Source: Embiotoca jacksoni (taxonomy: Eukaryota > Chordata > Actinopteri > Embiotocidae). Taken from it: a stretch of 64,000 nt of DNA. Position 1 is the first letter of the stretch, and each line of letters starts with the position of its first letter. A model generated the notes under the pieces. It searched no databases. It was not told where the DNA came from and worked only from the letters and a program-made list of their open reading frames with translations. This document shows, piece after piece, positions 26,201-38,294 of this stretch. A program made the translations under genes and the position numbers. The stretch lies in NCBI GenBank assembly GCA_022577435.1, contig JAKOON010000006.1, forward strand, positions 11,327,001 through 11,391,000. The letters are read 5' to 3'.

Positions 26201-27775
26201 AAGCCGAGGGGTTCCCAAACATCTAAATATACGAGCGGGGAATTTTGTTATACTTTATTCGGGACTGGAATTCTTTTTTTGTTGTCGTTGCGAGATCAAA
26301 CGGACTGTGGTATGCTGTTGGTGGGGAGGTAACCGTGAGCTGATATACGCTACACTAAGTTCACCAAAAGAGTCAACAATCAATCTGTTAAAAAAAATCC
26401 CGGTTTCACGGGGACCGACAGACACCGTTTGGAAAGAACAAGAGAAACATCTATACCTGTTGAACAACACGGAAGATCTCAGTTCTGGAAACGTGAACTT
26501 AAAGAATGAGGCACTGAAATATGTGCCGGGTTTGGACTCATGGCAGAACATCTGCTGTTTCTGATAAAGCGCGTGACCTTTCGGTTGAACTAATGTTTCT
26601 TTATACGCAGTGTAAACTCTCTGATTGGAACTGGGTCACATGTTTCCTCAGTGCAGCCTATTAACTCGGTGACAGGTGTGGAACTGGTGCAGACAACATG
26701 CCAGTTCAACCATGCAGACGCAGCTGTTGCTTGGCGGTCTGCTGCACGAATGTCTTGCCTTCTGTGCTTACACAATGAATTTCCCCTTCTCTGGACGGAC
26801 TTCACACCTTAAGAATGTCCCCATAAGGTTTTTACATAGACAGCCATCAGAAACACCCTGCAACAATTCTCTGCTTTTCACAGCTTCCTCTTCAAATACA
26901 TGCGTGTGAAAATGCACTCGACTATGAAGTAGGTTCATTTGAGCTGGTCACTACATGGAGGATAAAGTAATAACGAGTTTCAATTTTAATCTATTGTGTC
27001 AATTAAATAGGCTTGAAGGCCTATTAAATGCTAAGATATTAGTATTTCTTCTTCGGTTTTTATGATTTTGAGTGCTAGTAAGCATGAAGAAAAACACTGC
27101 AGTAATGCAGTTTGATTCTTGTCATTTTGACCATACAACCAACCTCCCACCCACATGTTGATGGAGCAAAACACGTCAGTAGTACAAGTAGTAGCGACAC
27201 TAAGTTTTAATATACAAAAGTAGTTTGCATTGGCACCTGAACTCACTATATTGTTAATAACCACATGCAAACCATCATTCAACACAACTGCATTAACAGA
27301 TAACAACAGCGGCAGATCTACATTTTTACCCAGATTAGAAATTAACTGAAAATTGTATGAATATTTTCTTTTCATGGTACAGCATATGCTGCTTCTTGGG
27401 TCTATAAAATACACATTATTGCTTATCACTATGACTTATTATCACTTCGATACCTGGTTTTTAATAAACTTTGATAAGTTGCTTGGACTTGGCTCTCGCA
27501 ACATTTTCTCAATCTCACTTTAAATGAAATGAATTTTTGGTGCTCAGTCCTTCCCGCCAACCAGCAGTATCACTTGATGCTGTTTTTTCCTGGTACTCTG
27601 CTGCAAACCTCAAGTTCAGAACCCGATTCCTCTTCCGCAAATCAAATCTGTTCAAGTCAGCTTCTTCAGTCAGGAGTTTTAGCTAAGGTCGAGTCTTTCC
27701 TTCCTCTAAAGGATCAGTCATGCTTTTATTAATTAGACGCTGGGCTATTACAATTATTTTTATGTTGTAATGGGG

Positions 27776-28115
27776 GCTGACCGAGCTTTCTCAGTGGCAG
27801 CTCCAAAACGTTATACTAGCCTCCCCCTGGAGATTAGCTCATCAATTTCACTACCAGTGGTCACATCTTGATTTAAACATATATATTCACACAGGCATTT
27901 CCAGATTAGTTTAAATTTTTGATCTATTTTCATAGTATATTGACTACTCCTGTATGTATCTTCATATCTTGTTTTGGTTTTCACACTATTTGAAAAAAAA
28001 AAAAAAAAAAAAAAAGTTATAGCTTCATTTGTTATTTTATGGCTGATCCAATCTCATTTTATCAGCACTTCGGTCAAAGTATGTTAGATATAAATTTGCT
28101 GTATAAATAAACTGA
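27776..28115 (+). mobile_element. LINE reverse-transcriptase C-terminal remnant with 3' tail
   Basis: From 27776 the plus strand reads ADRAFSVAAPKRYTSLPLEI before a stop. AFSVAAPK...SLPL is the typical end of L2/CR1-like LINE ORF2 proteins. The 3' part ends near 28115 with GCTGTATAAATAAACTGAC, as many fish LINE ends do. A 23-base A tract (27993-28015) interrupts it. Only the last part of the element is present, so it is a dead 5'-truncated copy. Confidence 0.7.
27993..28015. repeat. A tract (23 bases)
   Basis: An uninterrupted A run inside the LINE remnant of the 5' intron of rhbdf2. Confidence 0.9.
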
Positions 28116-28923
28116 CAAGCTGGTCTGATGTGTTTGCCAGCTCCTCCTCACATGTTTTCCTCAGACCAAAGGGAAACATCTGAGATGATATCCTCTACAG
28201 CCTTTTTGAGAACCGCTAATGGACCAACACTGAGTTATGTAACTCTCCAGGAGCATTGAACGTACAGTAGGAACAAACAACTATTAGGCTACATTTTGCT
28301 TTAACTTTTAATCTGCAATTTGACTACCGACAGGACCGTCTCTATTTCAGTCTCAACTAGTCTACGTACACCTGAAGATGTTTCAAGATCAGCCACTTCG
28401 GCTGTAACGCAGATATTCTGTCATTTCTGTCATAATTCAGTTGGACGATTATCCCTCATTAAATCCAAACACCACCTCCTGCATTCATTGACAAACAGAT
28501 GGGTGGGGTTTACCGTTTCCAGTAAATGAATTTGCGGGCACATGGCGACTATAATTAACTTCAGAGGGACAACAGAAGGAAATCGGAGATGAATAATTGT
28601 CTTCCTATGCTTGTTTCCCGGGCGGACAGGCCAACAAAGGGCTTGCAGAGGCTCGTACAGCGTTAGGTGACAACGGCCGTTGGAAGCTAACGATTACATT
28701 GGAAATGTCAGTAACTGTGTTAGTTGTGCGATTTAAAACTTAACTAGGATCACACACACGCGACAAACTCACATTTAAAAAGACTGCTTATAAACGATCG
28801 TTTTGCGATAACTAATATTTGTTTTTAATGTATAAAACTCGACAACGGCCCCCTAAACGCTGAGACTTAACTTTTAACGGCTTAAACGTTTCAAAAACAA
28901 ATGAAGAGTCTTATTCCACTCAC

Positions 28924-29050
28924 CTCCGAGAAGAAATAACGGAGTTATAATTCATTAGCAGACGGTTTATGTCCGAAATGCCACGATACTGGAGTTTCTG
29001 TCCACCGCCAACACTGTCACTACTTCCCTCTTTCTGTCTTTCCACATCCT
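28924..29050 (-). other. rhbdf2: Probable non-coding first exon of rhbdf2
   Basis: On the minus strand a perfect consensus donor (GAG|GTGAGT) ends an exon at 28924. The coding exon of rhbdf2 has an acceptor at 18034-18033 (CTCCAG), 12 bases before the ATG, so a 5' untranslated exon must lie upstream. This is the best donor near the GC-rich stretch at about 28.6-29.3 kb. The upper limit is a guess, since no transcript start can be read directly. A minus-strand ATG lies at 28955-28953 within it. Confidence 0.45.
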
Positions 29051-29062
29051 CTGGCTGCGGCA

Positions 29063-29205
29063 CCACAGAGGAGCAGGGGGCGGAGTTACGGTATCCACAG
29101 AGGAGCGGGGGGCGGAGTTACGGTATCCACAGAGGGGACAGGGGGCGGAGTTACGGTATCCACAGAGGGGCGGGGGGCGGAGTTACGGTATCCACAGAGG
29201 AGCCG
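29063..29205. repeat. GC-box minisatellite, four 32-33 bp units, at the rhbdf2 promoter
   Basis: Units start at 29063, 29095, 29127 and 29160, with a partial fifth at 29192. Each reads CCACAGAGG, a variable GC-rich stretch, GGGGCGGAG and TTACGGTAT. GGGGCGGAG is an Sp1/KLF-type GC box, so the array holds four. Units differ only in the G-rich middle (AGCAGG, AGCGGG, GGACAGG, GGCGGG). It sits just upstream of the probable first exon of rhbdf2. An open frame running through the array on the plus strand is a by-product of the repeat. Confidence 0.9.
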
Positions 29206-29334
29206 AGCTGGGCCCGCTCCCCCTTCAACGGCCGGCCTCGTGTGGAGATTACGGCCGAACTGAAGGAGGCTTGCCCGGACCCCCTCGCGCGTTGAGTATA
29301 TTCCTACAGCCCAGAAATAAATCCTCCCTTTTAT

Positions 29335-29880
29335 ATGGATTATTATGTACAGTTAATATAATAGACTGTATAAAAGTGGACATAGCTTCCAAGTCTGAAA
29401 AAATGAGGCCGATGCAGAAGTGCTCCATTTTACTAGGCATGGGCTCCAAAAAGTCTCTGGCTCCATAGACTCCCGTTTCACTTTTTTCATGAAATACAAA
29501 GTGAATAAAAACATTACCACAAGTCAGTTTGGCGTTGTTCACTTCTTATTAGTTTTCTGTCATCTGAAAATAGTGGGCAACTATCAATTGTTAGATACTC
29601 GGCATCAAAAAGTGGTACATCTTGGCGTGTCTGTTTGATTGATAGGCCTGTGGTGCTGTCAGAGATCCACCAGGGCGAGCTTAGCTTCCCTGGGTTTCCA
29701 ATCAGAATGAGTCCGATCCCAGCTCGCTGCCCCTAACTTGTCCAGATATGGTCACTTCTGGCTTAAAAATGCAAGATGGTGACTGCCAAAATCTGAACTG
29801 GAGAAGGCAGTTAACATACCAATGGGTAAAGTCACTGTCGGTTGTCACTTGGTTATTGTTCAATCTGACTGAGAGAAGTG
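29335..29880. repeat. Possible dispersed-repeat remnant
   Basis: Phrases such as AGACTGTATAAAAGTGGACA, GTCTGAAAAAATGAGGCC and CTCTGGCTCCATAGACTCCC resemble, from memory, a short non-autonomous repeat scattered through teleost genomes. No clean ends or target duplication were found, so the limits are approximate. Confidence 0.35.
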
Positions 29881-30390
29881 TTTATTTTAAGGGTCATTTT
29901 GGAGACTAATTTGTGGCGCTGTTGAACTGTATTGGGTTAAACTGAGAAATTTCTAATATCTTATTAATACAAATCATTTAAATTGGAGGGACAAAATCTA
30001 AGGGACACCTCTCAGTATAACCCACTAAGAGCCAACAGCTTCCAGAAGCCCACAGTCCTAGCACTCATTCACTCCTACACAAATATGTGGCATGCTTCAT
30101 TGTACATTACTGTGCCGAAGAAACAAAACTACATTAGTCGATCTACACAACGACAGTGACCACACAATTGTATGATTTTAATAGTTAAAGTCCGCACATT
30201 TATTTGTATCCCTTTAAAACAATTATTTGGGCAGAAAAGAGCTTTAAGCTACAGGTTTACTCATTATCTCATAATGTTTGGAAGTAAAGAGATGACACAA
30301 TACTTAAAAAAATCATTAGCAATATTTTTACTTTTCATCACTCCTTAGCAGTCACATGTTCAGGTTTGAATTTTTCATCTTCAATCTAGG

Positions 30391-31007
30391 CAGTGGTGGA
30401 AGAGCTATTCAGATTCTCCATTCAAGTAAAAGTACAAATACAGTAATGTACTGTAAATACTCCACTAGAAGTCAAAGTCCTACATAAAAAATCCTAGTAA
30501 AAGTAAATGTAGCGACATAAGTATTGGCAGAAAAATATAGTTAAAGTGTTAAAAGTAAAACTGGTTTGGTCCCTCTGACTTATATATCATTATTTATGAC
30601 ATCATTAGATTATTAATACTGAAGCATCAGTGTGTAATCAGCATGTTACTGTTGTAGCTGCTGCAGATGGTGCTAGTTTGAACTACTGTATATCCAGTTT
30701 TATATCCAGGGACAGCAGATACATGTAAGGCGTCGTCAGATGATTACTGAGAGAGGAAAGAAGAAAAAACAAAGTTCAGATCCACAAATCTGTTTTCAGT
30801 TTTTGGACTTTTTCCCTCATCTTTGATTTTTGATGAGATATTGGATAATTTTAACGTTTACTGAAATTAAACCATGTGAGAAGTTTAGATGGAACAAAAT
30901 CACTGCTTGGTCGAGATATTAAAAACTTAGAGACATCTAAAAACGTGACTCCAACAACACTTTACTGTTTGTAAGACGCCAGAGGCCAAATAGATTGGAA
31001 ACCGCTG
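30391..31007. mobile_element. hAT-like non-autonomous fragments
   Basis: The left end CAGTGGTGGAAGAGC followed by repeated AAGTAAAAGTA phrases looks like one common teleost short hAT element. The right part, ending GAGGCCAAATAGATTGGAAACCGCTGG, looks like the end of another. No matching 8-bp duplication flanks the whole, so this is probably two truncated or nested pieces. Confidence 0.42.
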
Positions 31008-31039
31008 GTTTAAGTATTAGTTACTGTCCACCGTTGAAT

Positions 31040-31898
31040 CAGGTTTTGAGTTTCGTCTCATTTTTGCCAGAAAACATCTTGATGATCCCCAAGACTTTTG
31101 GGAAAATACTCTGTGGACGAGACAGAAGTTGAACTTTTTGGAAGGTGTGTGTCCCATTACATCTGGCGTAAAAGTAATACCGCATTTCAGAAAAAGAACA
31201 TCATACCAACAGTAAAATATGGTGGTGGTAGTGTGATGGTCTGGGGCTGTTTTGCTGCTTCAGGACCTGGAAGACTTGCTGTGATAAATGGAACCATGAA
31301 TTCTACTGTCTACCAAAACATCCTGAAGGAGAATGTCCGGCCATCTGTTCGTGACCTCAAGCTGAAGCCAACTTGGGTTCTGCAGCAGGACAATGATCCA
31401 AAACACACCAGCAAGTCCACCTCTGAATGGCTGAAGAAAAACAAAATGAAGACTTTGGAGTGGCCTAGTCAAAGTCCTGACCTGAATCCTATTGAGATGC
31501 TGTGGCATGACCTTAAAAAGGCGGTTTGTGCTGGAAAACCCTCCAATGTGGCTGAATTACAACAACTCTGCAAAGATGAGTGGGCCAAAATTCCTCCACA
31601 GCGCTGTAAAAGACTCAATGCAAGTTATCGTAAACGCTTGATTGCAGTTGTTGCTGCTAAGGGTGGCCCAACCAGTTATTAGGTTTAGGGGGCAAACACT
31701 TTTTCACACAGAGCCACGTGGGTTTGGATTTTTTTTTCTCCCTTAAAAATAAAAACCTTCATTTAAAAACTGCATTTTGTGTTATCTTTGACTAATATTT
31801 AAATTTGTTTGATGATCTGAAACATTTAATTGTGACAAACATGCAAAAAAAAAACCGAGAAATCAGGAAGGTGGCAAACACTTTTTCACACCACTGTA
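31040..31898 (+). mobile_element. Truncated, frameshifted Tc1-like transposon
   Basis: The catalytic part of a DDE transposase is readable at about 31098-31682, including VMVWGCFAASGPG, the second Asp in QQDNDPKHTS and the third acidic residue in SPDLNPIEMLWHDLK. Upstream, FARKHLDDPQDFW is readable in another frame, so a frameshift lies near 31113-31121, at the DET motif around the first catalytic Asp. The N-terminal DNA-binding domain and left inverted repeat are missing. The right end is kept: GGCAAACACTTTTTCACAC occurs twice (about 31691 and 31873), and the element ends CACCACTGTA at 31898. The two direct repeats mark the IR/DR type. The copy is inactive. Confidence 0.93.
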
Positions 31899-34401
31899 AT
31901 TTTTCTTTGCAATTTATCTCCCTGTTGAATGTCTTCATCTATTGAACTCAAAAGGGGATTCTTTTTCGTGGGTTGAAAAATCAATTCAAGCTGGTTACCA
32001 ACATGATCAAGATAAACACATCACATATTCTTAAATTTTTTTTATTAATATAATATTAATACTTATCAACCGCTAAATCATGTTTAAAATCAAAATTCAA
32101 TAAAACACTGACAAATTATCCCATAAGTATGCTTAGGAAACAGCTTAGTGATAACTCTGCCCTTACAGCAGAAATGAAATGATTGAAAGTTTGTGTAAAT
32201 ACAGAAATAAAATGATTGGAGCTTCGTGAGAGAACATTCTCCTTAGCTTGATTAAGGAAAGAAAACTTCCTCAGGCACATAATTACGACACAATTCATCT
32301 TTCTAGTTTGCAGTGAGGCTTCAGATTAAAGATCTCCCTTTTCATCATAGTGTCATTACAGTCACAAAATTGCAGAAAAACTTAGTACTATTACTTAGAC
32401 TTGATTGTTCACAAAGAAAAACAAGCGACTTTAGTTTAACAACAGAGCACACATCTAATAATTTTTACGAAATGCTATACTTTAGCTTGCAAAGTCAATT
32501 TATCATAGATTTTTCTAGAAATAATTTTTTTTCTGAAACTAATAACAAAAACAGAGAAGCATTAATCAAAAAGATGTGCAGTTTGTACATTATTCATATC
32601 AGATATTACAATCATATTTAATTATGAATAATTCAACCAGTAGTAATCACAACAGTGGGTTTATTTAAAGTCTGAAATGTAATTGATTAAAAACAAAAAT
32701 AAAAAAACTAATCCATCCAGAGGCTGGCTGACCCTTCTTTGTAAAATATCAACCCCACACAGCAGGGAGGGAGAATGCTAATGCACAAACACAGTGCATA
32801 TGTGGCTCAATAATTGCCAGAAAATAATTCTGCCTGTCCTCACAGGTGCTTTTTTACACACTTGACATACTTTATCTTTCAAAATTATCATCAGAAAGGT
32901 TTCGGCCCCACAAACACATTCAAAAGCATGCGAATGCGCACAAGAGTCATCGTTCATTGTAATGGTCCAACACAGACATGAAGTAAAATCAATGATTGGG
33001 CCACTTTTCTCAGAAAGTGAGGAATTTAAAACTCCAATGTGCTGAATTTAATCAGAGTCTTTGAAAACCCAAACTCATTCCACAGTCTCACGTGTGCACT
33101 TTATTTACTTTTTAAGCCTCTCAGCTGTCCAGTGAGCTCAGCTTCTATTCATAGAGTACAATTAGATGTAACCTACACACTAGTGAGTTGGATTAGTCAA
33201 TTATGACAATATTATACAGCAACAGATGTGAAAGCTGGTGAGTATGACAATAAAGACAGATTGTCTCACTTTTGAAACTAAAACAGCCACTGGAAGATTT
33301 AGTCGTTTTCTTTTCTTGTGGGGGACGATAATGACCAACATGGATTTAAACTGACTACAGCCAATGTTCTCTGCCTAGGAGGAACATAAAACAGACAGTC
33401 TGGCCTCCACAGGTTGAATGGTTGATGCTAAAAGCATACATTTTGAGTGAATCAACAAGATTACCTTTAAGGTGCAGTAATCAGAATTCCTCTTATTGAA
33501 TTAAATGCATTTGCAGATGTTTTATCGAACAAAATGCGAAACAGTTTTATCATAGTATGCTACAGGAGAATCTGTCGAGTGGTAACTACAGGAGAGCTGC
33601 TGTGCAGAGTCATATTACACACTAATTCATGGGCACAGAGTTGCCAGACTGGTGAGGTAGAAAGGTTTCATCAACCTTGCGAAATTCTTTCTTGATGCTC
33701 ACAGCGATCGATAAATGTCACAGACAAATTAATGCCTCTTTAATACCAATTGTGACAATTGGCACTGTGTTATTAAACATGTTGGTCCTTGTAGTCAGGG
33801 GAAACAGCCAAAACTGTTAGTTTATTCAGTCGAACATTATGTAATATTCATAATGACATTCTGTTCTTGTTAGAAAAAGAGATGTCCATTTCCTCCTGAC
33901 TGGCTCACAGAAAGAGGCTTCAGGCACACAGCAGGAAGTGAAGACAAAATGATGAAACACGAGATCCTGTGAAACTTCACAATGGAAATCCTTTTCAGAA
34001 AACATGAAAAATCTAAAACTATAAACACATTAGTCTTTTGTTTTTTTTAGTACCGGCAAATGTTTTCGTGATCTCCAAATAATGTAATTATTTCATCAGT
34101 TCAATTTGTTTCCATTTCCTTAAATAATAAAGTTTTCTCTCCACACTCTTTTTTTTGTTATCCACTATAATTTGCCCCCATTATTTCTATTAACCTCGAG
34201 GGTAGGTTTCCTGTCTACCAAGTCCTTCAGAGAGGCCGAATGTGTTCAGCTGTACTACAAAGAGAAAGACGAGTGGCAAGAAATAAATTGCTAACAAATG
34301 GCCAGTGAAAACCATCCTGACATGTTAATGCTGTTAAGCTGGTCCCTATGTGTATGTTGAGTTGAAGGGTCACATCCGGGTGGTAAGGTCCATGGGTCGG
34401 C

Positions 34402-36301
34402 TTACAGTTTGGACCGCAGAGGCTTCAGGTACTTGTGGAAAGACTCATGGACCTGAAGAACAAAAGACAATGTATGAAACAAGTTCTAAGCTGAAATAAT
34501 GAACAAAATATTTTGTGTTTTTGCATTTCTTCTGATCCATAGTATCTGTTGGTGTGTGGATCCGTCCAGTTATGAAACACTTCCAGCTACAAGAAACCCT
34601 TTGCAGATACTACAGCAAGGACGATGTGACACTTTACATGATGCCGACAGCCTCCAGCTGCTGGTTGCGAGCACAGCTATAGCTGCGGATATATGATTAT
34701 TCCAACCAGCAAAATTACCACAGTTGACACTTACAGGTTAATCTGCTTCTCACATCACCACCGTTACACACTGCTAATATCACTACTGTCACACCAAGCT
34801 TCAAAAGAGTTGGCGTTACCTAATACGATCCTTTCGGAAGCCTCAAGAAGATTTGCATGATATAGACAACGAAATCAACAACGAATGAGGACACAACTAT
34901 TATTCTACTTTGGTGACCCTGACCGACCTCTGTAACGTTGAGAGGTGAGCGGCGAGCCCACTCGAACATGTTCTCATAGACATTCCCATCGTATCGTCCC
35001 AGGACCGAGTTCAGCTTCATGTCGTGGACATCAAAGGCATCTACCAGCGCCACGGCGTTGTGCCTCAGCTGAGACAACAGCTCCTTGATACGAATGGAGA
35101 TCTGCAGCACCTGAGGTACACTCAGCAGTCCAGCCTGAGGAAAAAAAAAATTGAGATGTAGACCTCACTCAACTGCACCAACAGACAGAAAACACATAGC
35201 AGTGACATTAGGTTGCTCCTGTAGCAAGACCAAGACATCCTTTTCAGCACATAGAGCATCAGGTCACCCTGAAGTTACAAGAACTTACGACGCAGGACAC
35301 CACTGATCTACAGATAAACTCCAAAAAGCTTTCATGTCATAAAACTCACCAGGCCGAATAAACAAACATAAACTTCCCTTTTGGCTGGGATTTGATTCTG
35401 TCTCATACTGTGAACCAGCTGACCTCTGACCCTTCCGTCAGCCCCACAACGTAAAACTATTCCAGACCACTAATGTCTGCTGCCCTATGGTTGAACATTG
35501 GTTGAATGAACATTGCTCCACTTTCACCATCAAGCAGATGGTGGAAGTGGAGAAGCTTTAAACAATATGTCTGCACCATCTACAACATGACTAACAATGG
35601 ACTATATTGTCTCAACATATTATGATTTTTCTTACCTGTAGGAAGTCTCCAGAGTTCTTTTTGATGCCATTCATTGCGTAGAGCAGAGCGAGGGTTGACA
35701 GCACTGAGTGTATCGCCGTGTCTCCAACCTCCCCCAGCTTCTCAGTAAACAGCTTCACTACAACATAGTGACAGTGGGCCTGGAGCCAAACAACAGGAAA
35801 TGAATGAAGGTAAATTGATCAAATTAGACAGAAAATAAAAATTAAGGAGATGAGTGTGGGTAAAGTTTGACTTATAAGTAGCTCTGCGTCAGTCTCTGCA
35901 CTTATTGTATCATAAATCCAGGACAACTCTGTCAATCACAAGTCTTGGCATGTGTTAAATTATCTAATGACCATAAAATGTCTTGATGCCACAACCAGGG
36001 CGACACAATTTAATTTGATAAAAAAAAAAAAAAAAAAAAAAGATAATTGAACACAAGTAATGCATAGCAGGCTCTATAAGCATTTTTCTAAACAACAAAA
36101 CTACTTCTGGCCTTAGGGCAAGATTCAAAAGTTGGCAGAGATGCTTTAGCCAATCTTTTTATAGTACACTTTCAAATTCCAAAACCTGAACTTACATCTG
36201 AGGCTCTGACCAGGTCGATTGAACTGTTGTTCCAGGCGTCCTCCTGGCTCTTTCTTCTCTGTAACTCCTGCTGGATGCTCTTTGCTGCCAGGTCTACTAG
36301 A

Positions 36302-36345
<44 letters not shown>

Positions 36346-38263
36346 TACCAAAAATGATATGCGTGAATGAAAAACATAAAGACGCTTTACACATCCGTAG
36401 CTTGACCAACATGCCAACATATTCATGTTTGTCACAATAGCACTCAAATCTGGAATGGCTCTTATGGAAGATCACCATCTTCTCACTACTTGGCTATCAT
36501 CAATCCAGTTTATATTTTTTAAATGAAAGAATAAGAGATGTGAAAATGTTGAAGGGACCATAAAGAGTATGATGTGTATAAGTGGACAGAAGAAATGGTT
36601 AATGCCTTTTATCCTTTTGATGTCTGAACTGGCAGACCACATTTTGTCACCTTTCCCCAGACTGGCTTAATAACTTTTTGTGCTCATCACAGCCGACACC
36701 AGCAAATGGATTTAGATGAGAGTAAGGTTGACCGACAGTACGCCGTGATGTGATCCACACAGCGTATCGTGTCATACAGAAAAGGACAAAGGCAGAAATT
36801 TGGGGCGACTTAAGCAGGCAGTCTAACGAACTGATTAGACTATGAGGACGACACCTCAGACCCGAAAACATATTGCATAACAACGTGTCTGCTTTTACCC
36901 GTCCTTTTTCTGGGCACCACCAAGTAGAAACCAATACCCAATATTTATACAGAATTTGACTAAGTATACAAATATTTAAACCAGAAATGTAAACACAGAC
37001 ATCCGGTCAGACATTAGGTCATTTTCTTCTCAACTGCTTTTGTTTTTTCTTACATTGCAGCTCGGAGTTTGTAGACCTCCACCAGGCTGGTCAGGTCGTT
37101 AATGTCAACCACGGTTGGTCTGGCAGCGACAGGCTGCGGCTGCACCCTTCGTCCCTCTGCTTCATTCAGGTACGACACGATGCCGCTCAGCTGCTGGCCT
37201 GCTTTAACCTGCCGGTAGCTCTTCACCAGGTATCTGTACAGACAAATGTTGAGGACAGTTAAACAGGTGCATGAGCCAGCAAGTGAACCACTTGAGTTTA
37301 CATTGATGCAAAGCGGGACTGAAACGCATTATTTCTTGTGGCTATTGTTGCAAAAAGAGTCAATTCCTTCTGTAAGATCGATGATCATCAGTGTAAAATG
37401 ACAAGTTCAGAAAGGTCGCTTCTATGTTACACGCCCAAAGCTGATGTTCAACACCGAATTCAGTTTTGATAGTGATGTTGTTTAAGTGTTGTAGAATTTT
37501 CATAAGGTTCATAAAGAGGAATTAAATGACACAAAGAGAAGGCATGTTTGGTAAAAACACAAACAGCACACACAGCCAATTAGAAGAAAGTAATCATGTG
37601 CCATTCAAGCCTGTTGTGATCTCATTCACTAATAATGAATAGGTTGGGATTCATATTGAAAACTATTCCTCCAATTCACAGCACCTTCGTCCTTTGTGTG
37701 TACTTCATGTTCTAGTACAGGGGTGTCAAACATACGGCCCGCCAGGGGGTCCAGCTTGGCCCGCCGGATGACTTTGCTAAGTGTGAAAATTACGGAAAGA
37801 CATAAATTGCATTTCTATGAGAATATGGAGGTTTATGAGTACAAACGTTTTGTAATTTTTTTTTTTTTTAATCGATCCAGTAATTGCTTCAAAAACAGCG
37901 TAAATGCGACGTCTGCTCCGGAGGCAGCAGCGCTCGCTGCTAGGGAATCTGCAGAGGAGAGCCCAGGCAGATAAACAGTGGGCTGATGTCTGAGTTTTTG
38001 GTTTTTATGTTTCTAGTTTATTGTAGAAAGACCTTAAAATAGGGTTTATCATCCAAAAACCTTCACCAATGATTTAAACATATAGAAGTATTGTCGTTAT
38101 TATGCCATGATTTTACTGGTCTGGACCACTTGAGATCAAAGTGGGCAGTGTGTGGCCCCTTAACTAAAATGAGTTTGACACCCCTGTTCTAGTATGAGCT
38201 CACTGTGTTAGTGAATGTTTCAAGAGCTGTTCACTGACCCTCAGCTGGGAAACAAAGCCACTT

Positions 38264-38294
<31 letters not shown>

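Larger units (their letters stand above)
18033..28923. other. Long 5' intron of rhbdf2, no protein gene seen
   Basis: About 10.9 kb between the probable non-coding first exon and the ATG exon. It holds a tRNA-derived SINE (20764-21034), a LINE-tail-like motif (21804-21831), hairpins at 19493-19511 and 23262-23295, a LINE remnant (27776-28115) and an A tract. Open frames are all short and lack domains. First introns of this size often carry enhancers, but none can be named from sequence alone. Confidence 0.55.
29206..34401. other. Intergenic spacer between rhbdf2 promoter and acox1 3' end
   Basis: About 5 kb, rich in repeats: a possible dispersed-repeat remnant (29335-29880), hAT-like pieces (30391-31007) and a broken Tc1-like transposon (31040-31898). 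From 31.9 to 34.4 kb the sequence is AT-rich with no gene; its right part must contain the 3' untranslated region of acox1. A minus-strand AATAAA at 33826-33821 is a candidate poly(A) signal for acox1. Confidence 0.5.

Noticed and set aside
29063..29205. CRISPR-like array
   Set aside because: The units are contiguous 32-33 bp tandem copies without unique spacers, in a vertebrate promoter.
28969..29295. 108-codon plus-strand frame with repeated SYGIHRG
   Set aside because: It is produced by the minisatellite units and crosses a promoter. There is no start context or homologue in favour of a protein.
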